Source: Bacteroidetes bacterium CG2_30_33_31
Lineage (GTDB): Bacteria; Bacteroidota; Bacteroidia; Bacteroidales; UBA1556
Direction: 5' to 3'
NCBI GenBank assembly: GCA_001872625.1
Contig: MNXP01000047.1
Coordinates: 1 to 64,000, forward strand
DNA length: 64,000 nucleotides
Below, in pieces: positions 7,959 to 17,665 of this stretch. The stretch's first letter is position 1, and every line of letters starts with the position of its first letter. The notes beneath the pieces are model-generated. The model was not told the DNA's origin and did not search any database. It worked only from the letters and a program-made list of their open reading frames with translations. Both the position numbers and the translations under genes were made by a program.

Positions 7959-9476
7959 TTAAAAAATATGAGTATATAAACTACTGAATTGCATTAATTT
8001 AGACAGTATTGGCGAAAGGCTATCCGATATCAAATTTGATAGCCAAAGAGGTGCAACCCCAATTCCTACCAAACAAACTATCAAAGTACCAGCGCTTAGT
8101 TTTTCAAACCATTTAGCATCTTTCAATTCTAAATGATGTTCGTTCCTGACAGGTCCAAAAAGTAGTTTGCCAATCATCCTTAAAACGTAAACAGCACTAA
8201 TAACAATGGAAGATGCTACCAAAATAGTGAGTACTCTATGGAAGATGTCAACATGTTGAAATGCTCCGATAAAGATAATCATTTCGGCTACAAAACCGCT
8301 TAAGCCAGGAAGTCCTAAAGTTGATAAACCAGCAATAATAAATGCCACTCCGAGAAAAGGAATTACTTTTATTAAGCCACCCATTTCATCAATCATTCTG
8401 GTATGTGTTCTGCCATAAATCATCCCAATTAGAGCAAAGAAAAGAGCAGTTGTTAAACCGTGAGAAATCATTTGAATAATAGCTCCATCAAGTGAAGTTT
8501 TATTCATAACCATAAGGGCAAATGTAATAAGTCCTACGTGGCTAACAGAAGCATAAGCATTAATAAACTTCAAATCTTTTTGCCATATTACAGCAAATGC
8601 ACCATAAACAACACTTATGGTTGCCAAAATAATAAATATCCAGCTTAAGGAATTTGCAGCGGCGGGCATCAAATACATGGCAACGCGGAAAGCTCCATAA
8701 CCACCAAGTTTCATTAGTACGCCTGCATGCAGCATAGATACAGCTGTTGGTGCGGAGGCATGACCATCAGGCGACCAAGTATGGAAAGGATATAAAGCGC
8801 CTAAAATCCCAAAACCTACAAAAAGGAAGGGAAAGAAATACATTTGTATGTTTCCAGGAATATTTACCTTAGCAATTTCCATCATATTAAATGTGAAATG
8901 TCCATCAACTGAAGAATTAAAATACAATCCTAATAATCCAACCATCATCAAAGCTGAGCCTCCCATAAGCATCAGGGTTAACTTCATAGCAGAATATTCT
9001 TTTGGACCAGTTCCCCATATACCTATCAAAAAATACATTGGAATTACAGCAATTTCGTAAAATAAAAACATTGTAAATAAATCCAAGGAGATGAAAAATC
9101 CGAAAACTCCTGTGGCAAGAAGTATAAGAAATATAAAAAATTCTTTCTGCAGATAAACCACTTCCCATGAAGCTAATATTCCAGCAAAAATTATTACTGA
9201 CGTCAGCATTATCATGGCTACGGAAATACCATCCACGCCAACAATATAATGTATGTTCAATGTTTTAAACCATTCTATATCTTGATAAAAAACCATAATG
9301 TCGGTAATGCCAGCTTTTCTGATTGCGAAATAAGAAAACATTAACACTAAAGCAGTTATCAATTGTGCTATCATGCCTCCAAGAGCAACAAGCCTTACTA
9401 TCTTATGCGAGGGGCTAATAATAATACCAATCATTGTGATGGTAGGTATTAAAATAAGTAATGATAAAATATTCAT
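7959..9476 (-). CDS. nuoM: NADH-quinone oxidoreductase subunit M
   Basis: The 505-residue antiporter-like proton channel subunit. The conserved glutamate lies in FLFYEIAVIPMYFLIG, and YPFHTWSPDGHASAPTAVSML and GLSGFVAEMI are diagnostic of NuoM/Nqo13. It follows nuoL by 15 bases in the nuo operon. Confidence 0.97.
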   Translation of the reverse strand: MNILSLLILIPTITMIGIIISPSHKIVRLVALGGMIAQLITALVLMFSYFAIRKAGITDIMVFYQDIEWFKTLNIHYIVGVDGISVAMIMLTSVIIFAGILASWEVVYLQKEFFIFLILLATGVFGFFISLDLFTMFLFYEIAVIPMYFLIGIWGTGPKEYSAMKLTLMLMGGSALMMVGLLGLYFNSSVDGHFTFNMMEIAKVNIPGNIQMYFFPFLFVGFGILGALYPFHTWSPDGHASAPTAVSMLHAGVLMKLGGYGAFRVAMYLMPAAANSLSWIFIILATISVVYGAFAVIWQKDLKFINAYASVSHVGLITFALMVMNKTSLDGAIIQMISHGLTTALFFALIGMIYGRTHTRMIDEMGGLIKVIPFLGVAFIIAGLSTLGLPGLSGFVAEMIIFIGAFQHVDIFHRVLTILVASSIVISAVYVLRMIGKLLFGPVRNEHHLELKDAKWFEKLSAGTLIVCLVGIGVAPLWLSNLISDSLSPILSKLMQFSSLYTHIF

Positions 9477-9491
9477 AATTATTAATATTTT

Positions 9492-11411
9492 CTATATAAA
9501 CCAATAAGCGAAAAATAAAACCAAAATAATTGTGCCCGATACAAATACAAAAGCATATTGTTGAAGTTGCCCTGATTGTAATCCTTTAATTTTTATTGAT
9601 GTTGTTTCAATTATCCAAGCAATTCCATCCATTGAGCCATCAATAATATGTTTGTCGAACCAAGCAATTGGCCTAGAAATTAAATTAAAAATAATTTTTC
9701 TTGTAACAAATAAATAAATCTCATCAAAATAGAATTTATTCAATGTTGCTCTGTATAAAAATCCAAGTGAAACTGTAATTTTATCAGGAACATCACTTTT
9801 CTTATGATAAAGTAGAAAGGCTAAGACAATTCCCGATAATGCAATAATCACCGAAGGGATAGCAATGCTAAGGCTTAAAGATGATTCAAAAGCTTTTCCA
9901 TCAGATGTTACAAATGAGCTAAATGGAATAAATCCAGCAAAAGTTGCAGCAAAAGCAAGAATCATCAGTGGAATTGTCATCAGCAATGAAGATTCATGAG
10001 GCTCGTGTTTGTAATCTGTTTTTTTCCCATAAAACACTGTGAAGAATAATCGAGACATATAAAATGCTGTAAGTCCAGCCACTAACACAGAGGAGAAATA
10101 TATTAATTTGTTGTGTTCAAAAGCAGCGGCTAATATTTCATCTTTACTCCAAAACCCTGAGAATGGTGGAATTCCGCTTATTGATAAAACAGCTATTGCA
10201 AAAGTTATAAAAGTTATAGGCATATATTTTCTCAAATTTCCCATGTCTCTTAAGTCGTTGGAATGTATGGCGTGAATAATGGAACCCGCACCTAAAAACA
10301 AAAGACCTTTGAACATTGCATGGGTAAACAGATGAAACATTGAAGCCATATATCCGACTCCTCCTTCGCCACCATATCCAGAAACGCCGAGTGCCAGCAT
10401 CATATAGCCAATCTGAGAAAGTGTAGAGAAAGCCAATATTCTTTTTATGTCGTATTGTGTTATTGCAATTATCGCAGCAAAAAGCGAAGTAAAAGCACCT
10501 ACATAAGCAATAAATTCGAGTGTACCAGGAGCTTGAAAATGATAGACAATAAACATCCGAGCCACTAAATAAACGCCCGCCACTACCATAGTTGCTGCAT
10601 GAATTAATGCCGAAACAGGTGTTGGACCTTCCATTGCATCTGGCAGCCAAATATGTAAAGGAAACATTGCTGATTTTCCTGCACCGCCAATAAAAATTAA
10701 AAACATTCCCCAAGTTAATGCACTCATTCCTAAGAATGAGGCGTGTCCCATTGAAGTGTAAACACTTGCATCATTGTTTGTTAGCACATTGAAATCGAAT
10801 GTTCCAGTATAAAAAGAGACTAATAATATTCCTATTAAAAACCCAAAATCAGCAAATCTTGTTACAATAAACGCTTTGTTTGATGCTGCCACTGCAGAAG
10901 GTTTCTCATAATAATGACCTATCAATAGATATGAAGATAGACCCACCATCTCAAAACCAATATACATCTGAATAATATCGGTAGAAACTACCAAGCCCAG
11001 CATAGAAAAGGTGAAAAGTGATAAGAAAGCAAAAAATCTTTGAAAACCAGAATCGCCTTTCATATATCCAATGCTATAAATATGCACCATAAGCGAAATA
11101 GTGGTAATCACCACCAGCATCATCACAGAAATTGGGTCGAGTAATACTCCCAAATGTATGCTTAGTGAATCTGAAAACTTAAGCCATTCAACATTATAAG
11201 CAGTAATTGATGTAAAAGCTCCATTGATAGGTTCTGCTTTAAAAAAGTAGAAGTAGGCGGTAAGATAGGATAAAATGGTGGTTGTAAATAATCCAGCAGA
11301 ACCAAGTATTCCAGCAAGATTTGGTTTCATCTTCGATCCGAAAAGTCCTAATATAACAAACATTATCAGAGGAATAAGTACAATCCAAATAGTATATGTA
11401 TAATCAATCAT
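9492..11411 (-). CDS. nuoL: NADH-quinone oxidoreductase subunit L
   Basis: The distal antiporter-like subunit, 639 residues, with FPLHIWLPDAMEGPTPVSAL and HLFTHAMFKGLLFLGAGSIIH as signature segments. The long C-terminal lateral helix expected of NuoL is present after residue 540, ending with a final transmembrane helix. The length matches the family. Confidence 0.97.
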   Translation of the reverse strand: MIDYTYTIWIVLIPLIMFVILGLFGSKMKPNLAGILGSAGLFTTTILSYLTAYFYFFKAEPINGAFTSITAYNVEWLKFSDSLSIHLGVLLDPISVMMLVVITTISLMVHIYSIGYMKGDSGFQRFFAFLSLFTFSMLGLVVSTDIIQMYIGFEMVGLSSYLLIGHYYEKPSAVAASNKAFIVTRFADFGFLIGILLVSFYTGTFDFNVLTNNDASVYTSMGHASFLGMSALTWGMFLIFIGGAGKSAMFPLHIWLPDAMEGPTPVSALIHAATMVVAGVYLVARMFIVYHFQAPGTLEFIAYVGAFTSLFAAIIAITQYDIKRILAFSTLSQIGYMMLALGVSGYGGEGGVGYMASMFHLFTHAMFKGLLFLGAGSIIHAIHSNDLRDMGNLRKYMPITFITFAIAVLSISGIPPFSGFWSKDEILAAAFEHNKLIYFSSVLVAGLTAFYMSRLFFTVFYGKKTDYKHEPHESSLLMTIPLMILAFAATFAGFIPFSSFVTSDGKAFESSLSLSIAIPSVIIALSGIVLAFLLYHKKSDVPDKITVSLGFLYRATLNKFYFDEIYLFVTRKIIFNLISRPIAWFDKHIIDGSMDGIAWIIETTSIKIKGLQSGQLQQYAFVFVSGTIILVLFFAYWFI

Positions 11412-11429
11412 ATATTAAATTTTCGAAAG

Positions 11430-11747
11430 TTAATATTTCATTTCGCTAATATTTTCCACATCAATATTATTATACATTCTGTACATATTGATGAACAATG
11501 CAATGGCTATAGATGCTTCGGCTGCTGCAATTGCTACCACAATCAGCACAAAGAAATTTCCTTGCAATTGGTTTGGGAAAAGATATTTATTAAAAACTAA
11601 GAAGTTAATATTTACAGAATTTAATATTAACTCTATCGACATAAGAATTGTAATGAGATTGTGGCGAATAAGAAAACCACAAATACCAACAAAAAACATG
11701 ATGGTGCTTACAATTAAAAAATATTGAATTGGGATGTCTTGTATCAT
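11430..11747 (-). CDS. nuoK: NADH-quinone oxidoreductase subunit K
   Basis: The 105-residue, three-helix subunit (MrpC-like). The conserved buried glutamates are visible in SIELILNSVN and in AAAEASIAIALFI. It lies 18 bases upstream of nuoL. Confidence 0.96.
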   Translation of the reverse strand: MIQDIPIQYFLIVSTIMFFVGICGFLIRHNLITILMSIELILNSVNINFLVFNKYLFPNQLQGNFFVLIVVAIAAAEASIAIALFINMYRMYNNIDVENISEMKY

Positions 11748-11759
11748 AATTTCATATTA

Positions 11760-12266
11760 TTAATTTCCTTTTTTTGCAATAATTACTGCAGAAATCAGTG
11801 CTGCCAACAATAGAATACTTATCACTTCAAATGGGAGTGCGTAACCTTGATGTCCGGTGCTCATAAGCTGCATGCCTATTTCCTTCATATTTACATCGAG
11901 AGTTGGCTCTGTGGATGCATTGAAAGGGAATTTCATTATCGACCAGATGGATATAAAACTTCCTGCCAGACCTGTGAGGCTTGCTGCAATGACATTTGCT
12001 AAGGCAGGGCGTTCGAATTTATGACTTATATGACTTGTGAGTAAAATAGAAAATATAATTAATACCACAATACCTCCAGCATATAAAGTAATCTGAATGG
12101 CAGCCATAAATTCATAGTTTAGTAAAAAATATAATCCTGAGGTTGCCAATAATACTGTAAGTAGGTAAACAGCAGCTCTCAGAATTTTTCTACTCGTAAC
12201 TGTCAATATTGAAAATACCAGGATTAGTCCTGATAAGAAAAAAAACATTAATTGATTTAGTCCCAT
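11760..12266 (-). CDS. nuoJ: NADH-quinone oxidoreductase subunit J
   Basis: A 168-residue membrane subunit with five predicted helices. It carries QITLYAGGIVVLIIFSILL near residues 56-74, the conserved NuoJ region with its helix break. It follows nuoI by 2 bases. Confidence 0.95.
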   Translation of the reverse strand: MGLNQLMFFFLSGLILVFSILTVTSRKILRAAVYLLTVLLATSGLYFLLNYEFMAAIQITLYAGGIVVLIIFSILLTSHISHKFERPALANVIAASLTGLAGSFISIWSIMKFPFNASTEPTLDVNMKEIGMQLMSTGHQGYALPFEVISILLLAALISAVIIAKKGN

Positions 12267-12268
12267 GT

Positions 12269-12763
12269 TTATTCCTGATTAGGTTCTTTACTAGGTTTCT
12301 TTCTTAATGATGAGCCAGGATGGTTAAGCACTTTTGTAAGCTTGTGCCTATCAAAAACAGCATGCTCATATTCTTGTCCCCAGCCTATAGCGTCTGATGG
12401 ACAAGTCTTTATACATAATTCGCAGAATGTACACATAGACAAATGGTATATATGCTTATCGATAATTTTTATAGACTTTCCTGCCTCATTAGTAATTTTA
12501 TCAGTGATGATTTCTATTGAACCATTAGGGCAATTAAGTTCACAAATTCCACATCCTGTGCAAGCATGTTGATTATTTTCGTCATGCATCATAATAACTT
12601 CACCCTTAAATCTTTCGGTCATTTTAAGAGTTTTTCTGTTTTCGGGATATTTCTGTGTTACTATTTGTCCAGGATGTATAAAATAATATCCTGTAACTCG
12701 CATCCCTGCCCAAAGGGATTTTATTGCTCCAAAGATTTCTCCAAAATATTTAAATATATTCAT
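12269..12763 (-). CDS. nuoI: NADH-quinone oxidoreductase subunit I (2x 4Fe-4S)
   Basis: Carries clusters N6a and N6b. Two CxxCxxCxxxCP motifs are visible, CTGCGICELNCP (about residue 68) and CTFCELCIKTCP (about residue 112). At 164 residues the size is normal for NuoI/Nqo9. In an 11-subunit complex without NuoEFG, this subunit together with NuoB lies closest to where an alternative electron donor would dock. Confidence 0.96.
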   Translation of the reverse strand: MNIFKYFGEIFGAIKSLWAGMRVTGYYFIHPGQIVTQKYPENRKTLKMTERFKGEVIMMHDENNQHACTGCGICELNCPNGSIEIITDKITNEAGKSIKIIDKHIYHLSMCTFCELCIKTCPSDAIGWGQEYEHAVFDRHKLTKVLNHPGSSLRKKPSKEPNQE

Positions 12764-12772
12764 ACAATTTAA

Positions 12773-13864
12773 TTATTTAATATACCAGCCCATTAAAACT
12801 ATAAATGCCACTAATACAATATTCATAAGATTTAAGGGTAATAAATATTTCCATTCTAAATTTAGTAATTGGTCTATTCGCAAACGTGGAAAAGTCCATT
12901 TAAACCACATCATCATGAGTATGACGAATATAGTTTTGCCAAAAAACCAGACTATTGGTGGTACATAATCCATTATAGCATTCATTCCATCCCAGCCAGC
13001 GATATGAAATGGCATCCAACCTCCTAAGAACATGGTAGCTGCAATAGATGCCACAATAAACATATTCATATACTCCGCCAAGAAGAAGAATGCAAATTTA
13101 ATTCCTGAATATTCAGTGTGAAATCCTGCTGTAAGCTCAGATTCCGCTTCAGCTAAGTCGAATGGTCCGCGGTTAGTTTCAGCAGTGCTGGCGATTAAAA
13201 ATATAACGAATGCCACTAAAGCAGGAAAATGCCCTTTTATTATCCACCAGCCGTCGGCTTGGCTTTCTATAATTCCACTAAGTTGCATAGTACCAGCAAA
13301 AACTACGATGGCAAGAAGTGAAAGCCCTACAGATAATTCATAGGATATAACTTGTGCTCCACTTCTGATTGCGCCAATCAAGCTATATTTGCTATTGCTC
13401 GACCAACCTGCAAGCAATATTCCTATTACTCCCAAAGAGGAAACAGCAAAGAGATAAAAAATACCAATATTGAAATCTATAGCTTGAAGTCCTTTAGCAA
13501 AAGGTAGGGCAGCAATAGCCATAAAAGAGGCTATTATCACTATGAATGGAGCAAGATTAAAAAGAAAATTGTCGGCGTGTTTTATATTAATAAGCTCTTT
13601 CATCAATAGCTTTATTAAGTCGGCGATAGTTTGGAAAATTCCAAAAGGGCCAACTCTATTGGGACCATATCGATTTTGAATTACTGCACAAACTTTTCGC
13701 TCAGCGTAAACCAATAATAAACCTACAATAGCATAGAACAATAAAAATACTAAGCCTATAATAATTAGTTCAATAATAATTGCCAATAATGGAGACATGC
13801 TGCTATTTAAAGCATTATCGACCCATTTGGTAAATGATGTGAAATCGTATATATTAAAATCCAT
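12773..13864 (-). CDS. nuoH: NADH-quinone oxidoreductase subunit H
   Basis: A 363-residue multi-helix membrane subunit forming the quinone chamber floor. Diagnostic segments are [11 protein letters not shown]-like [13 protein letters not shown] (about 81-93) and [19 protein letters not shown] with its acidic residues (about 229-247). It follows nuoD by 10 bases. Confidence 0.97.
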   Translation of the reverse strand: MDFNIYDFTSFTKWVDNALNSSMSPLLAIIIELIIIGLVFLLFYAIVGLLLVYAERKVCAVIQNRYGPNRVGPFGIFQTIADLIKLLMKELINIKHADNFLFNLAPFIVIIASFMAIAALPFAKGLQAIDFNIGIFYLFAVSSLGVIGILLAGWSSNSKYSLIGAIRSGAQVISYELSVGLSLLAIVVFAGTMQLSGIIESQADGWWIIKGHFPALVAFVIFLIASTAETNRGPFDLAEAESELTAGFHTEYSGIKFAFFFLAEYMNMFIVASIAATMFLGGWMPFHIAGWDGMNAIMDYVPPIVWFFGKTIFVILMMMWFKWTFPRLRIDQLLNLEWKYLLPLNLMNIVLVAFIVLMGWYIK

Positions 13865-13874
13865 AGTCTAAATA

Positions 13875-14999
13875 TTATCTGTCAATATCAGGAATTACTA
13901 AATCTAATGAACCGCTAATAGCAACAATATCAGCGATTTTATTGCCAGAACCAATTTTGTTTAAAACAAAAAGGTTAGCAAAATTTGGAGTTCTAAATTT
14001 TACTCTAACAGGAAATTTATTGCCATCGCTGATAATGAAAACTCCCATTTCGCCACGTGAAGTTTCTACTCTTTGATAATATTCTCCAACTGGAAGTTTT
14101 ATTATCGGTTTCATTTTAGCTGTATAATCTCCCTCAGGAATATTATCAATCAATTGCTCAATGATATTCATTGATTCCCACATTTCTGCAATTCTCAATT
14201 TATATCGGGTAAAAGTGTCACCAGTAGTATCTAATATTTCTTTGAAATCAACCTTATCATAGGCGCTATAAGGATGATTTTTGCGCACATCGCAAGAAAA
14301 TCCAGAGGCTCTGCCAGAAGGTCCAGTAACGCCATAAGAAATAGCAACCTCTTTCGACATATAACCAATACCTTTTGTACGCATTTGGAAGATTACATTA
14401 TTAGAAAGCAATTGGTCATATTCAGGAAGTTTTTTACGGAAATATTTTATAAACTCTTTAGTTCTTTTTTGAAAATTGGGATGAATATCGTGCATCAATC
14501 CTCCAGGAGTATTAAAGCTGTGCAACAGTCTGGAGCCAAAAGATTCTTCAAAAATATCTAAGATTACTTCGCGGTCGCGTAGCCCATAAAAGAATGTTGT
14601 CAAGGCCCCCAAATCCATTCCAAAAGCGCACCACCAAAGCTGATGTGAGGCTAATCTATTGAGTTCATCGAGTATTGTCCTAATGTATTTCACTCTTTCT
14701 GGAACTTCCACTTCGAGAGCATTTTCTACATTTAAGCATACAGCTTCATTGTTCATGTGAGCTGATAGATAATCAAATCTGTCGGTTAAGTGGATGATTT
14801 GCTGGTAAGTATCTCTTTCGCACATCTTTTCGATGCCACGGTGGATATATCCAATATGAGGAACTACATATTTTACTTTTTCGCCTTGGAGGCTAAGTTC
14901 TAAACGAAGTACACCATGAGTTGATGGGTGTTGAGGTCCCATGTTTATAATGTAATCGTCGCTATTCCTTATTATAATGTCTTGAATCACTTCTTTCAT
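13875..14999 (-). CDS. nuoD: NADH-quinone oxidoreductase subunit D
   Basis: The 49-kDa-type subunit (374 residues) lining the quinone site. The N-terminal signature NMGPQHPSTHGVLRLEL contains the quinone-contacting His, and YIHRGIEK follows. It is a separate gene, not fused to nuoC as in some Bacteroidota. Confidence 0.97.
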   Translation of the reverse strand: MKEVIQDIIIRNSDDYIINMGPQHPSTHGVLRLELSLQGEKVKYVVPHIGYIHRGIEKMCERDTYQQIIHLTDRFDYLSAHMNNEAVCLNVENALEVEVPERVKYIRTILDELNRLASHQLWWCAFGMDLGALTTFFYGLRDREVILDIFEESFGSRLLHSFNTPGGLMHDIHPNFQKRTKEFIKYFRKKLPEYDQLLSNNVIFQMRTKGIGYMSKEVAISYGVTGPSGRASGFSCDVRKNHPYSAYDKVDFKEILDTTGDTFTRYKLRIAEMWESMNIIEQLIDNIPEGDYTAKMKPIIKLPVGEYYQRVETSRGEMGVFIISDGNKFPVRVKFRTPNFANLFVLNKIGSGNKIADIVAISGSLDLVIPDIDR

Positions 15000-15012
15000 A
15001 TATCCTAAATTG

Positions 15013-15471
15013 TTAGCGTTCGATCATTTTAATCTCGTCTTTATAATCTTTTCTTAATGGAAAACCAACCCAATCATCGTCCATTAATAATCTGCGTAAA
15101 TCTGGATGATTATTAAATTTTATTCCAAACATATCGAAAACCTCGCGTTCGTACCATTCAGCAGTTCTCCATATTTCGTTCACTGTATCGAAATTTGGAT
15201 TTTCACGGTCTTCAGTTTTGACTTTCATCACTAAGAAGTGCTTATGAGAGGTGCTTTCGAGATGATAAACTACTGCAAGATGACTTACGTAATCTACACC
15301 TGATAAGCTTATTAGATAATCGAAATCAGTTTCAGGAGTATTATGCAATAATTCGGCTAATTTTTTTAATGAATTTGCTGGGACAAGAACTTCGAGATAT
15401 TGTTTATTTTCTGGAAATTCAATCCCGCTAACCCATTCACTTATCTTTTCTTTTAATTGATCGTTTGTCAT
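15013..15471 (-). CDS. nuoC: NADH-quinone oxidoreductase subunit C
   Basis: The 30-kDa-type subunit, 152 residues, recognised by WYEREVFDMFGIKFNNHPDLRRLL-type sequence near the C-terminus. It pairs with NuoD in the peripheral arm. 13 bases separate it from nuoD. Confidence 0.96.
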   Translation of the reverse strand: MTNDQLKEKISEWVSGIEFPENKQYLEVLVPANSLKKLAELLHNTPETDFDYLISLSGVDYVSHLAVVYHLESTSHKHFLVMKVKTEDRENPNFDTVNEIWRTAEWYEREVFDMFGIKFNNHPDLRRLLMDDDWVGFPLRKDYKDEIKMIER

Positions 15472-15483
15472 AAAATATTCAGA

Positions 15484-16017
15484 TTATTTTTCTTCAACTT
15501 CATTTGGATTAGTAATGCTTTTAGATTTTATCTTGCGTTGAAGTTGCATAACTCCATACAAGAGAGCTTCAGGACGCGGAGGACAGCCTGGAATATAAAC
15601 GTCAACAGGAATAACTTGGTCAACACCACGCAATACCGAATAAGAATTATAGAAAAATGGTCCACCAGAAACTGCGCAAGCTCCCATAGCAATTACATAT
15701 TTTGGGTCTGCCATTTGGTCGTAAAGTCTTAATAATATAGGAACCATTTTATGAACTATGGTACCAGCAACAACCAAAACATCAGCTTGGCGTGGACTTG
15801 CTCTATAAACTTCGATGCCAAAACGAGCAAAATCGTGCCGTGAAGCACCTGCGGCCATCATTTCAATTCCACAACAGCTCGTTGCAAAGGTTAGTGGCCA
15901 CACAGAATTGGATCTTCCCCAATTAACTATATCATCAATGGTGGTTAGAAAGAAATTGTCGCCAGTTTCCTTTAAGGTTTCTAAGGTACTATTATCTAAG
16001 AAATCCTCATTTTTCAT
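15484..16017 (-). CDS. nuoB: NADH-quinone oxidoreductase subunit B
   Basis: Binds terminal cluster N2. Cysteine ligands are visible as [19 protein letters not shown] and PGCPPRPE. The longest frame starts at 16059 and overlaps nuoA by 31 bases; start codons at 16038 and 16017 are alternatives. I chose 16017 because it avoids the overlap and the conserved protein begins after it, but the 16038 codon lies after AAAGGAG and cannot be excluded. Confidence 0.95.
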   Translation of the reverse strand: MKNEDFLDNSTLETLKETGDNFFLTTIDDIVNWGRSNSVWPLTFATSCCGIEMMAAGASRHDFARFGIEVYRASPRQADVLVVAGTIVHKMVPILLRLYDQMADPKYVIAMGACAVSGGPFFYNSYSVLRGVDQVIPVDVYIPGCPPRPEALLYGVMQLQRKIKSKSITNPNEVEEK

Positions 16018-16028
16018 TGATTTAATTT

Positions 16029-16379
16029 TTATACCCATTTTAAAGCTCCTTTCTTCCAAGCATATAACAGCCCGGTAACTAAAATAAAGAAAAATATAAG
16101 AATCTCAATAAAAGCTGTCATGCCCATATCACGCATTACTACTCCCCAAGGAAAAATGAAGACAGTTTCTACATCAAACACAAGATAAATAATTGCAAAT
16201 AAGTAATATCCAACATTAAATTGTATCCATGCATTAGATTTTACTGGAATTCCACATTCGTATGGTTCTGATTTTGCGAAGTTGGTAGATTTTGGGGACA
16301 CAAACATCGAAAATACTATGGCTCCTCCTACTAAAACTACTCCTAACAAGAAAAACAAAACTAAATATTCACTGTTCAT
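16029..16379 (-). CDS. nuoA: NADH-quinone oxidoreductase subunit A
   Basis: A 116-residue, three-helix membrane subunit. The [10 protein letters not shown] loop carries the conserved Cys near the quinone entrance, and [20 protein letters not shown] is the second hallmark. It is the first gene of the 11-gene nuo operon, whose leader runs into the 16380-16760 spacer. Confidence 0.97.
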   Translation of the reverse strand: MNSEYLVLFFLLGVVLVGGAIVFSMFVSPKSTNFAKSEPYECGIPVKSNAWIQFNVGYYLFAIIYLVFDVETVFIFPWGVVMRDMGMTAFIEILIFFFILVTGLLYAWKKGALKWV

Positions 16380-16760
16380 ATATAATATTTATTAGTTAAC
16401 TTTAGGCTGCGAAAGTAAAATAAATTGCTTTATCAAAAGCCACTTTTGATGGGTTTTTAAAATTTGAAACAAAAACTTTAATCTTTAATTGATAATCAAT
16501 GTTTTAAGCTCGTAATTTATATCAAATCTATTTAAATTATTCTGTGAAATGCTGTAAAAATAGGAGTATAAAAACGCAAATCACAGCCAAAAATACTTGG
16601 CAATTATGTTATCAGAAAAGATAAAATTATATTCAATTTATAACTAATAAATTTAGCTAAAAAACAGAAATTAAATTTGAATGAACAACTAATTGAGAAC
16701 AAATATTTTAAGTAAAATCCTAATCATTCGTAATAAATACTTTTTTTCTAACTTTGCCGA
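16380..16760. other. Divergent intergenic region between nuoA and ldcA
   Basis: The 381-base AT-rich spacer must contain the promoter of the nuo operon on the minus strand and that of ldcA on the plus strand. A weak minus-strand -7 candidate (TACTTTCG) lies at 16410-16417. No gene or structured RNA is evident. Confidence 0.55.
16749..16756 (+). promoter_or_regulatory. -7 promoter box TAACTTTG directly before ldcA
   Basis: A perfect TAnnTTTG box ends only 4 bases before the ldcA ATG. If transcription starts about 7 bases downstream, the mRNA is leaderless or nearly so. Confidence 0.55.
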
Positions 16761-17663
16761 ATGAAGCACATAAACAATCTTGTGAGTGGTGATATGGTAG
16801 GAATTATATCCACAGCTCGCAAAATTTCGGAATTAGAGCTAATGCCAGCCATCGAAAAACTTGAAAGCTGGGGCTTGAAAGTTAAACTTGGAAAAAATCT
16901 TTTTTGCCAAAATAACCAGTTTGCTGGAAGCGAAAAACAAAGAGCAGAGGATTTACAGAAAATGCTGGATGATAACAAAATAAAAGCTATTTTTTGTGCT
17001 CGCGGTGGCTATGGAACAGTTAAAATTATTGATTCCATTGATTTCAAAAAATTCCAAAAATCACCAAAATGGATTGTTGGCTATAGCGATGTTACGGTTT
17101 TGCATTCGCATATTCATCAAAATTTTGGCATAGAAACTTTGCATGCCACTATGCCAATAAATTTTCCTATTGATGGAATAAATAATGAAGCGTTAGATTC
17201 TCTTTATGATGCTTTATTTTTTGGAAAAGTAAATTACCAAATTCCAAAACACAAAAACAATATCTTTGGTGAAGCAGAAGGCATAATTACGGGAGGCAAT
17301 CTTTCAATTTTATATAGTCTAATTGGTTCAAATTCAGATATTATAACCGATGGTAAGATTTTGTTTTTTGAAGATTTAGACGAATATTTGTATCATATAG
17401 ACCGCATGATGATGAATATGAAAAGGAATGGCAAATTTAAGAATCCTGCAGCTGTCGTTGTGGGTGGTATGAGCGATATGAATGATAATCAAATCCCTTA
17501 CGGAAAGAGTGCAAATGACATAGTTTCGGAAATTATTGGAAGGCTAAATTTTCCTATTCTTTTCGACTTTCCTGCTGGCCACATTGCAAAAAACAAAGCG
17601 ATAATTTTAGGAAGAAAAGCTATCCTTAAAATTGATGAAAACGGAGGAACCTTTAAACAATAA
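16761..17663 (+). CDS. ldcA: LD-carboxypeptidase (peptidase family S66)
   Basis: Cleaves the terminal D-alanine from cytosolic murein tetrapeptide (L,D-bond) during peptidoglycan recycling. The nucleophile Ser lies in VGYSDVT (about residue 113). The acid and base residues fit FFEDLDEYLYHIDRM (about 212-226) and the C-terminal GHIAKN (about 278). ARGGYGT near residue 82 is the usual oxyanion region. Length (300) is normal. It is followed after 2 bases by the lipid kinase gene. Confidence 0.93.
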   Translation: MKHINNLVSGDMVGIISTARKISELELMPAIEKLESWGLKVKLGKNLFCQNNQFAGSEKQRAEDLQKMLDDNKIKAIFCARGGYGTVKIIDSIDFKKFQKSPKWIVGYSDVTVLHSHIHQNFGIETLHATMPINFPIDGINNEALDSLYDALFFGKVNYQIPKHKNNIFGEAEGIITGGNLSILYSLIGSNSDIITDGKILFFEDLDEYLYHIDRMMMNMKRNGKFKNPAAVVVGGMSDMNDNQIPYGKSANDIVSEIIGRLNFPILFDFPAGHIAKNKAIILGRKAILKIDENGGTFKQ

Positions 17664-17665
17664 TT

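Noticed and set aside
10144-10713. Long minus-strand frame of 189 codons inside nuoL
   Set aside because: Cys/Ser/Arg-rich out-of-frame shadow of nuoL with no family features.
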